DNA of 64,000 nucleotides from Candidatus Gastranaerophilales bacterium. Lineage in GTDB: Bacteria; Cyanobacteriota; Vampirovibrionia; Gastranaerophilales; Gastranaerophilaceae. The notes under the pieces are model-generated. The model searched no databases and was not told the origin of the DNA. It worked only from the letters and a program-made list of their open reading frames with translations. Position 1 is the first letter of the stretch. Each line of letters begins with the position of its first letter. Positions 1-8,848 of this stretch are shown here, in pieces. Where the stretch lies: the NCBI GenBank assembly GCA_944324915.1, contig CALUYD010000001.1, forward strand, positions 62,001 to 126,000. The letters are read 5' to 3'. Position numbers and translations under genes: made by a program.

Positions 1-201
1 AACCACGGCGAAATGATTGAAAAAAGCCAACAAGAAAAAATATTCGAAAAAGGATATACAACTAAAAAAGATGGATGGGGAATAGGATTATCAGTTTGCA
101 AAAAATTCATAGGTTCACAATTTGGAACATTTGAATTAGCTAAAAGCGATGAAAACGAAACAATTTTCACGCTGACATTGCCTTTAGCTCAAACAAAATA
201 A
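1..201 (+). CDS. Sensor histidine kinase, C-terminal fragment (5' end outside window)
   Basis: The reading frame is open from base 1, so the gene starts upstream; only the last 66 residues are present. They hold the end of a HATPase_c domain: the segment IFEKGYTTK followed by the G2-type box GWGIGLSVCKKFI, then a terminal beta strand pair (FELAKS...TIFTLTLP). This is the ATP-lid and last strands of a two-component sensor kinase. It lies 21 bp before flgB on the same strand, so it may be a flagellar-regulatory (FlgS/NtrB-like) kinase; that role is inferred only from position. Confidence 0.8.
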   Translation, partial: NHGEMIEKSQQEKIFEKGYTTKKDGWGIGLSVCKKFIGSQFGTFELAKSDENETIFTLTLPLAQTK

Positions 202-222
202 TCAAAAAATAAGGATAGAATT

Positions 223-690
223 ATGGATTTTATAGACAACAGAACAAGAGCAATAGGAGCTATGGCGCTTGACGGTTTGCAAGAAAGAGCAAAAGCAATA
301 AGTGCCAATACCGTTAATGTCTTAACTCCAAATTATCAAAGAAAAGAAGTATCATTTGAGCAAAGTCTGCAAAATATCATTGCTCGTGAAAACGAAAAAG
401 AACAAATTAAACTAAATAATTCACAAATGTATCAAAAAAACCCTAATGCGGTTTTAGAAGGTCAAAGTCCCGCTCAAATTGCATTTTTAAACACTGCTTA
501 TGAAGACGGATATTCAATAAATGTTGAAAATGATACATCTGAACCATTGGGTTTAAACGGAAATAATGTTAATTTAGAATCAGAAATGATGGATGAAGCT
601 AAAAACGGTATGCAATATCAAGTTGTAGCATCGTTATTATCAAAATCTTACGCTATGATGAACACTATCATCAAAGGTCAAAATCAATAA
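223..690 (+). CDS. flgB: Flagellar basal-body rod protein FlgB
   Basis: 155 residues, slightly longer than typical FlgB (about 130-140). The N-terminus (AIGAMALDGLQERAKAISANTVNVLTPNYQRKEVSFEQ split over residues 10-47) has the rod-protein pattern of an amphipathic helix followed by an ANxxN-type turn and a Y-x-R/K segment. The C-terminus QYQVVASLLSKSYAMMNTIIKG is the conserved heptad helix of rod proteins. FlgB forms the proximal rod of the flagellar basal body in the periplasm. An AAGGA ribosome site lies 7 bases before the ATG. First gene of flgB-flgC-fliE. Confidence 0.93.
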   Translation: MDFIDNRTRAIGAMALDGLQERAKAISANTVNVLTPNYQRKEVSFEQSLQNIIARENEKEQIKLNNSQMYQKNPNAVLEGQSPAQIAFLNTAYEDGYSINVENDTSEPLGLNGNNVNLESEMMDEAKNGMQYQVVASLLSKSYAMMNTIIKGQNQ

Positions 691-704
691 CAGGGGAGAA
701 TTAG

Positions 705-1196
705 ATGAGTTTTAATGTATTTGATATAGCAGCAACGGGAATGTATGCGCAACGTATTAAAATGGATACAGTTTCATCAAATATCGCTAATGTTAACACT
801 ACAAGAAATGAATTTGGCGAAAAGGAAGTTTATCATAAAAAACAAGTAAACTTTAAAGAAATGGTAATGAAAAAAAATAACGGCTTTCCTCAAGGAAATG
901 CTGATGTAATTTTTAATCCGCCGGATGAACCTTATTTAGTTGGCGGAGTAACCATGGGAAGCGAATCCGTTTCTAACGGTGTAATGGTAGAATCAATAAC
1001 AGATGCCGATAACCCTACAAGAATGGTGTATGACCCATCACACCCTGATGCTGATGAAAACGGATATGTTGAGCTTCCAAATGTAAATATAGTTGAAGAA
1101 ATGGTAAGCATGGTAAATGCTTCAAGAGCTTATGAAGCAAATGTTACCATAGCACAAACCACAAAAACCATGATACAAAGTGCAATTAATATTTAA
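705..1196 (+). CDS. flgC: Flagellar basal-body rod protein FlgC
   Basis: 163 residues. It begins FDIAATGMYAQRIKMDTVSSN-IANVNTT, the classic rod-protein start with the ANVNT signature, and ends with the FlgC C-terminal helix (PNVNIVEEMVSMVNASRAYEAN, then TTKTMIQSAI). Proximal rod protein of the flagellum, exported by the flagellar type III apparatus without a Sec signal. It lies 14 bp downstream of flgB with a good AGGGGAG ribosome site, so it is clearly in the same operon. Confidence 0.96.
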   Translation: MSFNVFDIAATGMYAQRIKMDTVSSNIANVNTTRNEFGEKEVYHKKQVNFKEMVMKKNNGFPQGNADVIFNPPDEPYLVGGVTMGSESVSNGVMVESITDADNPTRMVYDPSHPDADENGYVELPNVNIVEEMVSMVNASRAYEANVTIAQTTKTMIQSAINI

Positions 1197-1207
1197 GGTA
1201 AAAGTTT

Positions 1208-1687
1208 ATGGCAGATAATTTCAGTATAAATCCGAATTTTAAAATGGGACAGTTTGAAAATACAATCAGTGATTATAATAAAGTTTTTTCAGACTCTCTA
1301 AATCAAGCAAATAATAACATTGGACAAAATCAATCTTTTGATGAAATTTTTAATTCGTTCAATTCAAACCAAATACAGCCAATTCAAGGCGGAGCGCAAA
1401 TGTATGTCGGTATGGATTCAATTAATGCTTCAAAAATTGAAAACCTATCCGATACCGCAAAAATGGCAAATGACATAGGAAAAGGCTTTTCAAGTGGATT
1501 AAGCCAAGTTAGCAATCTTGAAAAAGAAGCAGAAAATGCCTTTGAAACATTTGCTTCAGGAGGAGATATAAACGTACATGATGTTATGATAGCTACTCAA
1601 AAATCGCACCTTGCAATGCAAATGGCAATTCAATTAAGAAATCAAATGCTCAATGCATACAACGAATTTAAAAATATGACTATATAA
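1208..1687 (+). CDS. fliE: Flagellar hook-basal body complex protein FliE
   Basis: 159 residues; the usual FliE is about 100, so the N-terminal ~60 Asn/Gln-rich residues are an extension. The C-terminal third has the family pattern: FETFASGGDINVHDVMIATQ, then KSHLAMQMAIQLRNQMLNAYNEF, i.e. the HDVMIA-type turn and the helix that joins the rod to the MS ring. The gene follows flgC by 11 bp with an AAGG ribosome site. The order flgB-flgC-fliE is the standard one. Confidence 0.92.
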   Translation: MADNFSINPNFKMGQFENTISDYNKVFSDSLNQANNNIGQNQSFDEIFNSFNSNQIQPIQGGAQMYVGMDSINASKIENLSDTAKMANDIGKGFSSGLSQVSNLEKEAENAFETFASGGDINVHDVMIATQKSHLAMQMAIQLRNQMLNAYNEFKNMTI

Positions 1688-1704
1688 TTTAAAAGGAAAT
1701 AAAA

Positions 1705-3444
1705 ATGAAATACGAATGCGGTCTTAGTTTAAAAGAACTTGAAAAAAGAACTCATAAAGATTATCTTCTGACAAAGAAAATGCTTGATGTGGATTCAATA
1801 GAATTCAAAAATCTAAAAGAAGGAGATAAAATCGCACTTAGTTATCTAATTAAGGCAGCTCGTATCATTGAAAAAATAAATATGGAGCTTGATTCTCATC
1901 ATAATCTTGCTTTTAGAGATTTTCTGGAAGCTGAAATCAAGAAAGGAAACAAAAAAGCTAAACTGACAAAAATTCTTTTTGATGCTCAAAAGGGTATATT
2001 TGCGCTTGATTGCGAATCAAATATGGTAAATTTAGCAAAAGGTTTAGAAAAAAGATTAGGCAGGGGTTTTTATCCTGATGACCTTGAAAAAGAAGAATTT
2101 CATCAAATTCTAATTAAAATGATTAAAGAAAATAAAATTGATGAAGTTAAAAAGATTTTAAACCAAAGAAGCGTTGTAGAAAGAAAAGACAATGAACTTA
2201 TTGCAATAGATTATGTTGATAAATTTTCAAAAGACTTTGAAGAAGTTGCAAAATATTTGCTAAAAGCAAGCTGTATTTCAACAAACAACGATTTTAACGA
2301 ATATTTAAGATTGCAAGCGCAAGCATTCACAAAAGCAGATAGCATGCTTGATGCTTATGCCGATAAAAAATGGGCAACTCTGCAAGATACTCCTCTGGAA
2401 TTTACTATCACAAGAGAGAATTATTCTGATGAAATGACAGAAACAGTATTAGAAAACGATGAATTAAATCAACTTTTAAAAGAAAATAATATTGATGTTA
2501 TCTCAAAAGATTATCTTGGAGCACGTGTCGGAATAGTAAACAAAGAAGGCACAGACTACATTTTAAAAGTTAAAGATTTTCTTCCTTTAATGGCAAAAAA
2601 TATGCCTTTAGCTGATAAATATGAACAAGTTATCTCTGATAAAGATGAAATTTCTCAAACAATGGTTGATGTTGATTTAATTGAAGTAGCAGGAGATGTA
2701 GGAGCTTTTAGAGCAGGTATAACATTAGCTGAAAATCTGCCTAATAACGATAAATTATCTCTAACCATAGGCGGCGGAAGAAGAAACGTATACCATAGAC
2801 AAATCCGCTTTGTTACAAGCGAAGATGCTAAAAAGAAAATCCAAGAAAGATTAGATAATATACTAGATAAAACACTGCATAAATTCTATGACGATAAAAT
2901 GGATCATCCTTTTACAATTGGTCATGAAAACGGACACTCCTTAGGACCAAAAGAAGGTTGTGAAGCATTAGGCAAATATAAATCAATAATTGAAGAAAAT
3001 AAAGCCGATATGGTTTCTCTTTCAATGCTTGATGTATTAACTCAAGCAGGACTTTACACCCAAGAAGAAAAAGAAAAAATAATTGTTACTTATGCAACTG
3101 ATAATATGCTAAAATCTAAACCTACATTATCTCAAGCGCATAGAGTTCGCTCTGTTATGCAAAATTATTATTTTATAAAACATGGCGCAATGGAAATTTC
3201 TCCTGACGGATTTTTATTTATACATATCAATGAAATGGTTTCAACAGCCAAAAAAATGCTTGAAGAAATAGTAAAAGTTCAATTAAGCGGAGATTTCAAA
3301 AAAGGCGAAAAATATGTCTTAGATAATTTCATTTGGACAAAAGAAATGGAAGTTGTAAGCGAAAAATTGAAAAAAATCTCAAAAAGATTGAACGGCAAAA
3401 CAGAACAAAAACTTGCAGACAAATTATTCAAAGAAAAAATATAG
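1705..3444 (+). CDS. M49-like (dipeptidyl-peptidase III-type) zinc metallopeptidase
   Basis: 579 residues, no signal peptide, so probably cytoplasmic. Residues 407-411 are HENGH and residues 430-435 are EENKAD; this pairs an HEXXH zinc motif with the EE-x-x-A-D third-ligand motif of family M49. Classical dipeptidyl peptidase III has a six-residue HEXXGH, so this is the shorter pentapeptide form. The rest (a Glu/Lys-rich helical N-terminal half, a GGGRRNVYHRQIRF segment before the motif) fits an M49 fold of about 550-700 residues. Likely releases dipeptides from oligopeptide N-termini. It follows fliE by 17 bp with an AAAGGA ribosome site but has no evident flagellar role. It ends 1 bp short of the convergent permease. 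Confidence 0.8.
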   Translation: MKYECGLSLKELEKRTHKDYLLTKKMLDVDSIEFKNLKEGDKIALSYLIKAARIIEKINMELDSHHNLAFRDFLEAEIKKGNKKAKLTKILFDAQKGIFALDCESNMVNLAKGLEKRLGRGFYPDDLEKEEFHQILIKMIKENKIDEVKKILNQRSVVERKDNELIAIDYVDKFSKDFEEVAKYLLKASCISTNNDFNEYLRLQAQAFTKADSMLDAYADKKWATLQDTPLEFTITRENYSDEMTETVLENDELNQLLKENNIDVISKDYLGARVGIVNKEGTDYILKVKDFLPLMAKNMPLADKYEQVISDKDEISQTMVDVDLIEVAGDVGAFRAGITLAENLPNNDKLSLTIGGGRRNVYHRQIRFVTSEDAKKKIQERLDNILDKTLHKFYDDKMDHPFTIGHENGHSLGPKEGCEALGKYKSIIEENKADMVSLSMLDVLTQAGLYTQEEKEKIIVTYATDNMLKSKPTLSQAHRVRSVMQNYYFIKHGAMEISPDGFLFIHINEMVSTAKKMLEEIVKVQLSGDFKKGEKYVLDNFIWTKEMEVVSEKLKKISKRLNGKTEQKLADKLFKEKI

Positions 3445-3445
3445 C

Positions 3446-4816
3446 CTAGACAACTTTTTTTCTTCTTTTATTCCAATGCTTATATACAGGCAAACCCAAC
3501 AAGGTAATTAAAAGCCCGGGCACTGTATAAAAGGGTTTAAATAAAGTAAGCGCTATAATAATTATTGAAGATAAAATAACAAAAACAACAGGAATCCAAT
3601 CAGGAACCCTATAAATACCCTCTTTATAAGGATATAGTTTTCTCATTTTGAAAATACCAAAAATTGTAATTGCATAGAAAATTATGGATGAATATATTAC
3701 ATAATCCAATAATTGAGCATAATTTCCCCACATAATTAATACGCAAATCCAAAAACATTGAAGCCATAAAGAATTTTCAGGCACTTTGGTGCGTCTGTTT
3801 ATATAAGCAAGGCTTCTAAAGAAAACTCTATCTTTCGCCATTTTATAATAAACACGAGAACCTGTTAAAATCATACCATTGGCACATCCGAATGCTGATA
3901 TTGCAATTATTATCGCTATTGCAACCAATGCTTTTGAATCAAATATTGTTTGCATTAATTGAGCAACAACAATATCTTCAGGTGATGTCTTAATTAAATC
4001 CAGCGGTAAATTTGTCAAATATATCATATTTAAAAGGAAATAAAGCGATATAACAAGCATTGTACCTATAAAAAGCGCTTTTTTGATATTTTTTTCAGGC
4101 TTTTTAATTTCAGAAGTTATAAAAGTAACATTATTCCAAGTAATTGAAGCAAATAACGCTCCTACAATGCTTAGCGCAATAACCTTAAGAGTTTCAAAAC
4201 CAAAAGGAATATGATTGTTTGCAAGACTAAAATTTGAAATTGTTGTTTCTAAATTAAAACCAAAGAAAATTCCCACAACAATTATTGCAATTATTGAAAG
4301 AACTTTCGTTAAGGTAAATATATTTTGTACAATAACCCCTGCTTTTACGCCTCTTGAATTAATAAATGTTATAAATAAAACCATAAAAACAGCGAATAAT
4401 TGTTGGCTAGAAAGTGAATAGCTGCCTAATTCGAGCAACTTATTACTTGATGAAATTACAGGAAAAATTAACCCTAAAAATTTTGCCATTGCAATATTAA
4501 CAGCAGCAAGCGTTCCTGTTTGAATAACTAAAAAAAGCGTCCAGCCATATATAAAAGCGATTTTTTTAGAAAATATTTTTTTAAGATAAATATATTGTCC
4601 GCCTTCTGTTGGAATTGTAGAGGATAATTCACCATAACTAAGCGCACCAAGCATAGTGATAAAACCTGCTAAAATCCACACGAAAATAAGAAGCAGGGCA
4701 GAATTTACTCCTCTTGCAATATGCGAAGAAACAATAAAAATACCGCTTCCAATCATTGACCCTGCGACAATAGAAATCGCATCTTTTAAATCCAAAGTTC
4801 TTCTAAGTTCGGACAT
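3446..4816 (-). CDS. APC-superfamily amino-acid permease
   Basis: 456 residues with about 12 hydrophobic segments. The first is preceded by the APC signature (DAISIVAGSMIGSGIFIV, residues 12-29), the substrate-backbone-binding G-S-G-I-F turn of LeuT-fold APC transporters; GALSYGELSSTIPTEGGQYIYL (57-78) is the conserved segment after TM2. Inner-membrane amino-acid transporter or exchanger; substrate cannot be told from sequence. The gene converges on the M49 peptidase, and the pairing with a peptide-degrading enzyme suggests a shared amino-acid economy, but they are on opposite strands. Confidence 0.9.
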   Translation of the reverse strand: MSELRRTLDLKDAISIVAGSMIGSGIFIVSSHIARGVNSALLLIFVWILAGFITMLGALSYGELSSTIPTEGGQYIYLKKIFSKKIAFIYGWTLFLVIQTGTLAAVNIAMAKFLGLIFPVISSSNKLLELGSYSLSSQQLFAVFMVLFITFINSRGVKAGVIVQNIFTLTKVLSIIAIIVVGIFFGFNLETTISNFSLANNHIPFGFETLKVIALSIVGALFASITWNNVTFITSEIKKPEKNIKKALFIGTMLVISLYFLLNMIYLTNLPLDLIKTSPEDIVVAQLMQTIFDSKALVAIAIIIAISAFGCANGMILTGSRVYYKMAKDRVFFRSLAYINRRTKVPENSLWLQCFWICVLIMWGNYAQLLDYVIYSSIIFYAITIFGIFKMRKLYPYKEGIYRVPDWIPVVFVILSSIIIIALTLFKPFYTVPGLLITLLGLPVYKHWNKRRKKVV

Positions 4817-4857
4817 AAAAGAATAATATCATGAACATGCTTGTAATTTTTAAAAAA

Positions 4858-5121
4858 CTAACTGAAATTTACAAAAAGAATATAATATAAAACACCCAAT
4901 AATATAACTAAAACTTGTTCTTTATAATATTTTGGAGAAAAAAGAAAAAATATTGCACTTAGCGCCAAGAGAAAAAATTCAACCTCAAAATAAAGATAAC
5001 TTCTAATTATAAGGCTTGTTTTTAATCTGATTAAAGGAGGCAAAAAAGTTACACAAAAAAGCGCCAAGATGATTAAAATAACTCCGTTAATAAAATATTT
5101 TGTTTGCCTGTTTAACTTCAT
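4858..5121 (-). CDS. Small three-TM membrane protein, unknown function
   Basis: 87 residues with three hydrophobic stretches: about 10-30 (FINGVILIILALFCVTFLPPL), 44-62 (YFEVEFFLLALSAIFFLF) and 67-86. No recognised motif. It lies 3 bp downstream of the WYL-type regulator gene and 41 bp before the permease start, so all four minus-strand genes from 6892 to 3446 could be one transcript. Function not recognised. Confidence 0.6.
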   Translation of the reverse strand: MKLNRQTKYFINGVILIILALFCVTFLPPLIRLKTSLIIRSYLYFEVEFFLLALSAIFFLFSPKYYKEQVLVILLGVLYYILFVNFS

Positions 5122-5124
5122 ATC

Positions 5125-5997
5125 TTAAATATTATCCGAAAATTTTAAAATATTTTCAAGCGATTTTTCCAACAATAATTTGAATTTTTTAACGTCTGTC
5201 TTTGGAAAAATTACCTTACAATAAATATCATACCTCAAAAGGCGTCTGAATAATTTATCTTTATCTTTTTGAGAATTTGCAATAATTATTTTATCTCTAA
5301 AGCAATCAATAACCCTTTCTTCCTCTTTTAAAAGATAAGATTTTGCAAGTTTTCCTCTTATTTCAAAAATTGTTTCGCAATTATCGCTAAATTCAACTTT
5401 TTCTTGATTTTCAATTACTTTTACAACATCATCCAATAAAACTGTTTTTAATTCGTCCTGTTCATCTGAATATTTCATAATTAACTTGTCTTTTTCCCAA
5501 TAAAATTCTTTTGGTATGACATTTAATTCTTCAATATCTTTAATCATTATTTTAACAGGTGTTTTATCATCCAAATGTTTTTTTAATAAAGCAACTTTTT
5601 CGCTATAATATTCCCCGATTATAGCTTTTTTATATTCATCATATTTTTCAAATACTTTTTTAGAATCTTTCTTATTTCCTAAACACAACATTTTCTCAAC
5701 TGCACCCGAAAACAGCGCAAATTTCTTTTTAGGAAGCATCACATCAACCAAAAGCAACAAATAACATAAAATACTAAGCTCATAATCTACAAATTTCAAA
5801 TATTTTCGATATGTCAAAAGCTCATAAAAATCATTTTCTTTTTTAATATGAAATCCTGCTTTTTTTAATTGGCTAATATGCTTATATAGCGTTGATAAAC
5901 CAATTTCAAGACAGCTCAATACAGCGTTTGTTGAAATTTTTTCATCCAAAAGCAATTTTACTATACCGATAGAATTTTTATTATCTGTCAATTTCAT
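5125..5997 (-). CDS. WYL-type transcriptional regulator, second of a tandem pair
   Basis: 290 residues. The N-terminal ~60 form a helix-turn-helix (KLLLDEKISTNAVLSCLEIGLSTLYKHISQLKKAGFHIKK split across residues 14-53), and the middle and C-terminal parts are beta-rich with an LLRYDIYCKVIFP segment like the WCX extension of WYL proteins. WYL regulators usually bind nucleic acid or nucleotide ligands and act as transcription factors. The gene overlaps its paralogue by 17 bp, which points to coupled translation and perhaps a heteromer. Divergence from classical WYL proteins makes this call moderate. Confidence 0.65.
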   Translation of the reverse strand: MKLTDNKNSIGIVKLLLDEKISTNAVLSCLEIGLSTLYKHISQLKKAGFHIKKENDFYELLTYRKYLKFVDYELSILCYLLLLVDVMLPKKKFALFSGAVEKMLCLGNKKDSKKVFEKYDEYKKAIIGEYYSEKVALLKKHLDDKTPVKIMIKDIEELNVIPKEFYWEKDKLIMKYSDEQDELKTVLLDDVVKVIENQEKVEFSDNCETIFEIRGKLAKSYLLKEEERVIDCFRDKIIIANSQKDKDKLFRRLLRYDIYCKVIFPKTDVKKFKLLLEKSLENILKFSDNI

Positions 5998-6892
5998 TGC
6001 TATACAGTGCTTTCACCAACTCAAGTTTTTCTTTTAGAAGCATTTTTATTCTCTCATTTGAAATATCATATATCATAGGGCAAAAAGATAACAATCTCTG
6101 AATTATATAAAATTCATCATCAATAGGTCTTTTAATTGTTACTACATCCTTATTTGTTTCAATTATTTGCTCTTTATCATCAACAAAAGATTTTTCGTAT
6201 ATTTTTTTTGAAACTTTATAAATAAGATTATTTTGAATATCAGAAAAACTCTCTTTTTCTTTGATAACCTCTTTTACCATATAAATTCTATCAATAGGCA
6301 AATGCATAAAATATTTTCTATCGCACAAAAGCCCATGTAAATGAATTCTATTAGACCAAGTGCTTGTTTTTATGCTATCAGCGCGCATTGTTATTATTTT
6401 ATTTCCGCCTGTGGGTAAAATATAATCAAGCGAAACAACATCTTTGTTTTTACAATGCCATTCTAAGCGTCTTAGTAAATTCCAATTTATAGTTGAATAA
6501 TATCCAAAATCAATAAATTTCAATTTATCATCTTCATCTTTTATATATCTTGATAATTTATAAAAAAGACGCATAGTTTTTCTTATTCTATCGTAATTTT
6601 TTTGAGAAATTAAAATCTTTTTAGCATCCGAAATAGCTTGCATTTCTTCTTTTGTGAAAAATAAATCAGTTTCTTTTTTCTCGTAATAATATACTTTTTC
6701 ACGCTTTTCATTAACTTTAGATTTTATATCAATGCCGCATTTATGAAATCTTTCGATATAATTTGTAATTAATGAGCGCTGAATATTAACACCATTTTCG
6801 CTAAATTTTTCAATAATTTGAGCTTTAGTGTAATCATCATCAATAAGAAGATTTAACAAATATAGTAATTTATCGGTGCTTGATACTTTCAA
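5981..6892 (-). CDS. WYL-type transcriptional regulator, first of a tandem pair
   Basis: 303 residues. HTH at the N-terminus (TDKLLYLLNLLIDDDYTKAQIIEKF, then SLITNYIERFHKCGIDIKSK with a wing containing VYYYE), followed by a WYL-like beta domain (CKNKDVVSLDYILPTGG, RIHLHGLLCDRKYFMHLPIDRI) about residues 145-210. The start is TTG, with AGAGG six bases upstream; no ATG lies near. Architecture matches HTH-WYL regulators such as PafB/PafC, which also occur as adjacent pairs acting together; the analogy is inference. Upstream lies the shared intergenic region with rpsA. Confidence 0.7.
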   Translation of the reverse strand: MKVSSTDKLLYLLNLLIDDDYTKAQIIEKFSENGVNIQRSLITNYIERFHKCGIDIKSKVNEKREKVYYYEKKETDLFFTKEEMQAISDAKKILISQKNYDRIRKTMRLFYKLSRYIKDEDDKLKFIDFGYYSTINWNLLRRLEWHCKNKDVVSLDYILPTGGNKIITMRADSIKTSTWSNRIHLHGLLCDRKYFMHLPIDRIYMVKEVIKEKESFSDIQNNLIYKVSKKIYEKSFVDDKEQIIETNKDVVTIKRPIDDEFYIIQRLLSFCPMIYDISNERIKMLLKEKLELVKALYSNEIDR

Positions 6893-6963
6893 AAAAACCT
6901 CTTTTTATTTGTAATTATATCAAAAATATTATTCGTACAAATGTAGTAATTTAAATTAAGAAA

Positions 6964-6992
6964 TTAAGTTTTAAGCTAAAAACCGCTATAAT
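6964..6992 (+). promoter_or_regulatory. Probable promoter of rpsA
   Basis: A perfect TATAAT (6987-6992) with a weak -35 (TTAAGT, 6964-6969) at 17-bp spacing. It would start transcription about 25 bases before the rpsA start codon, which has its own AAGGG ribosome site. Confidence 0.55.
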
Positions 6993-7026
6993 AAAGAAAG
7001 ATGAGCTATGATACAAGGGTAAAAAT

Positions 7027-8058
7027 ATGATTAGCGATAATGAATTTTTGGAATTATTGAAAAATTATGAAATTACATACGCAAAAGGCGATATTATAAA
7101 AGGCATTATAGTGGGCTATGAGGGCAATGATGTTTTAGTTGATATAAAAGCAAAAACAGCTGCAATTTGTCCTAATAGCGAAATTCTTATTTCAAAAGAC
7201 CAAAATTCAAAAGATATTCTTCAAAAAGGCGAAGAATATGATTTTGTTGTTATACACCCGCAAGATGAAGATGGCATTTACTATTTATCCCATAAAAAAG
7301 TAGCTCTTAAAGAAAACATAAACACGCTTGTTGATAAATTTAAAAATAATGAAACAGTAACAGGTAAAATCACAAACCTTACAAAAGGCGGAATTTTAGT
7401 TAGTGTAATGGGAATAAAGGGTTTTGTTCCAACAAGCCAGATTAAAGTAACTGACTATAAAGTTTCAGATGAAATTGAATTGAAGATTTTATCTTTGGAT
7501 GTTGAAAAAAATAATTTTATCCTCTCAAACAAAAAAATGTATGAAGATGAAATTGAAGCAATCAAAAAAGATACTTTAGATAAAATCGAACTTAATATGG
7601 TAGTTAAAGGTAAAGTCGTAAGAATAGCCGACTTTGGTGCATTTGTTGATATTGGAGGAATTGACGCATTGTTGCCTTTATCTCAAATGTCTTGGAGCTG
7701 GATTGATAATCCAAATGAATTATTAAAGCTAAATGATATTATTGAAGTTGAAATCATAGGAATTGACAAAGCAAAACAAAGAATTTCGCTGAGCCTAAAA
7801 ACTTTAAGCGAAAATCCTTGGCTAAAAGCGCAAGATGTAATTAAAGAAAATGAAATCACAAAAGGAAAAGTTATAGCAATTAAGCCTTTTGGTGCTTTTG
7901 TTGAAGTATATCCTAAAGTAGAAGGTTTAATAAATAAACTTCAAATGAAAGAATATATTAAAAAATATCAAAAAAATATAGAACTAAATGACGAAATAGA
8001 GGTTCAAATCAAAAAATTTGACGGTGAAAATCAAAAAATTACTCTTGAAATTGTTTAG
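7027..8058 (+). CDS. rpsA: Ribosomal protein S1 / four-S1-domain RNA-binding protein
   Basis: 343 residues made of four consecutive S1 domains, about 18-95, 105-170, 190-265 and 280-343. The third and fourth have the canonical signatures (KGKVVRIADFGAFVDIGGID and KGKVIAIKPFGAFVEV). S1 helps place mRNA on the 30S subunit. Four domains is longer than the three-domain plastid/cyanobacterial form and shorter than the six-domain proteobacterial form. The last 20 bp overlap the convergent methyltransferase gene. Confidence 0.85.
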   Translation: MISDNEFLELLKNYEITYAKGDIIKGIIVGYEGNDVLVDIKAKTAAICPNSEILISKDQNSKDILQKGEEYDFVVIHPQDEDGIYYLSHKKVALKENINTLVDKFKNNETVTGKITNLTKGGILVSVMGIKGFVPTSQIKVTDYKVSDEIELKILSLDVEKNNFILSNKKMYEDEIEAIKKDTLDKIELNMVVKGKVVRIADFGAFVDIGGIDALLPLSQMSWSWIDNPNELLKLNDIIEVEIIGIDKAKQRISLSLKTLSENPWLKAQDVIKENEITKGKVIAIKPFGAFVEVYPKVEGLINKLQMKEYIKKYQKNIELNDEIEVQIKKFDGENQKITLEIV

Positions 8059-8845
8059 TTAATTGTTTCTTATATTGAGAAAGAGTGGGTAGTAAACTTA
8101 ATTCTACCTCTTTTTTCCTGTTTTCAATAATTTCAAAATGGCTTAGATTTAAATTTTTGTCACGATATGTTATAGCAGACTTTGTATTAAGCTCACCAAG
8201 CTCAATTTCACTATATTTATTTTGAATTAAATCAGGATTAAAAGAAGCAATAGTTGCTATTGTTTTATTTTCTTTTATTACTTTTCCTATTGTCAAATTT
8301 GCCTTATATAAAGCGCATAAAACAGGTTTTGAATGATTATAAGTGCAATAAATTGAATTTTCATGCATTAAAGATGTAATTTTTAATATAAAATCTTCGC
8401 TCCATAAAACACTCTGCTTATAAGGTGCAAAGCCGTCATGATAGATAACATCATATTTTTTATCTAATTTTTGAATTACACATCTTGCATCATCAATATA
8501 AAAATGAATAAAATCGGGCTTTTTTAAATTATTTTTTATAATTTCATTAATCTTATCATCATATTCAAATTCAAATGACTTTAAAACAAGCTCTTTATTT
8601 ATTTCAATACAATCAATAAGTTGAATATTTGAAAAATTTTCTAAGGCGCATTTTGTGTTATAACCAATACCATAGCATATATCTAAAATCTTTGTCGGCT
8701 TATCTTTATAAAACAAAGACGGCTCAATAAATTTTTCAAAAGCCTCTTTTTTAGCACCGAATTTAGAATGAAAAACCTCATCTAATGCTTTATCATAAAG
8801 CCCTATTGAACCGTCTTGCGTTTTAAATATTTCGATATTTTCCAT
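8039..8845 (-). CDS. MnmD-like tRNA 5-methylaminomethyl-2-thiouridine methyltransferase
   Basis: 268 residues. The start TQDGSIGLYDKALDEVFHSKFGAKKEAFEKF matches the MnmC/MnmD methyltransferase family pattern (D-G-S-x-x-L-Y, E-x-F-H-S, G-A-x-x-E-A). Then a Rossmann-type SAM site (KILDICYGIGYNTKCAL, residues 52-68) and VIYHDGFAPYKQSVLWS (134-150) with the D-x-F-x-P-x-x-x-x-x-L-W motif. Stand-alone MnmD finishes mnm5s2U34 in tRNA. It lacks the FAD oxidase half of enterobacterial MnmC, as usual for non-proteobacteria. Convergent overlap with rpsA. Confidence 0.85.
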   Translation of the reverse strand: MENIEIFKTQDGSIGLYDKALDEVFHSKFGAKKEAFEKFIEPSLFYKDKPTKILDICYGIGYNTKCALENFSNIQLIDCIEINKELVLKSFEFEYDDKINEIIKNNLKKPDFIHFYIDDARCVIQKLDKKYDVIYHDGFAPYKQSVLWSEDFILKITSLMHENSIYCTYNHSKPVLCALYKANLTIGKVIKENKTIATIASFNPDLIQNKYSEIELGELNTKSAITYRDKNLNLSHFEIIENRKKEVELSLLPTLSQYKKQLTKQFQE

Positions 8846-8848
8846 TTT

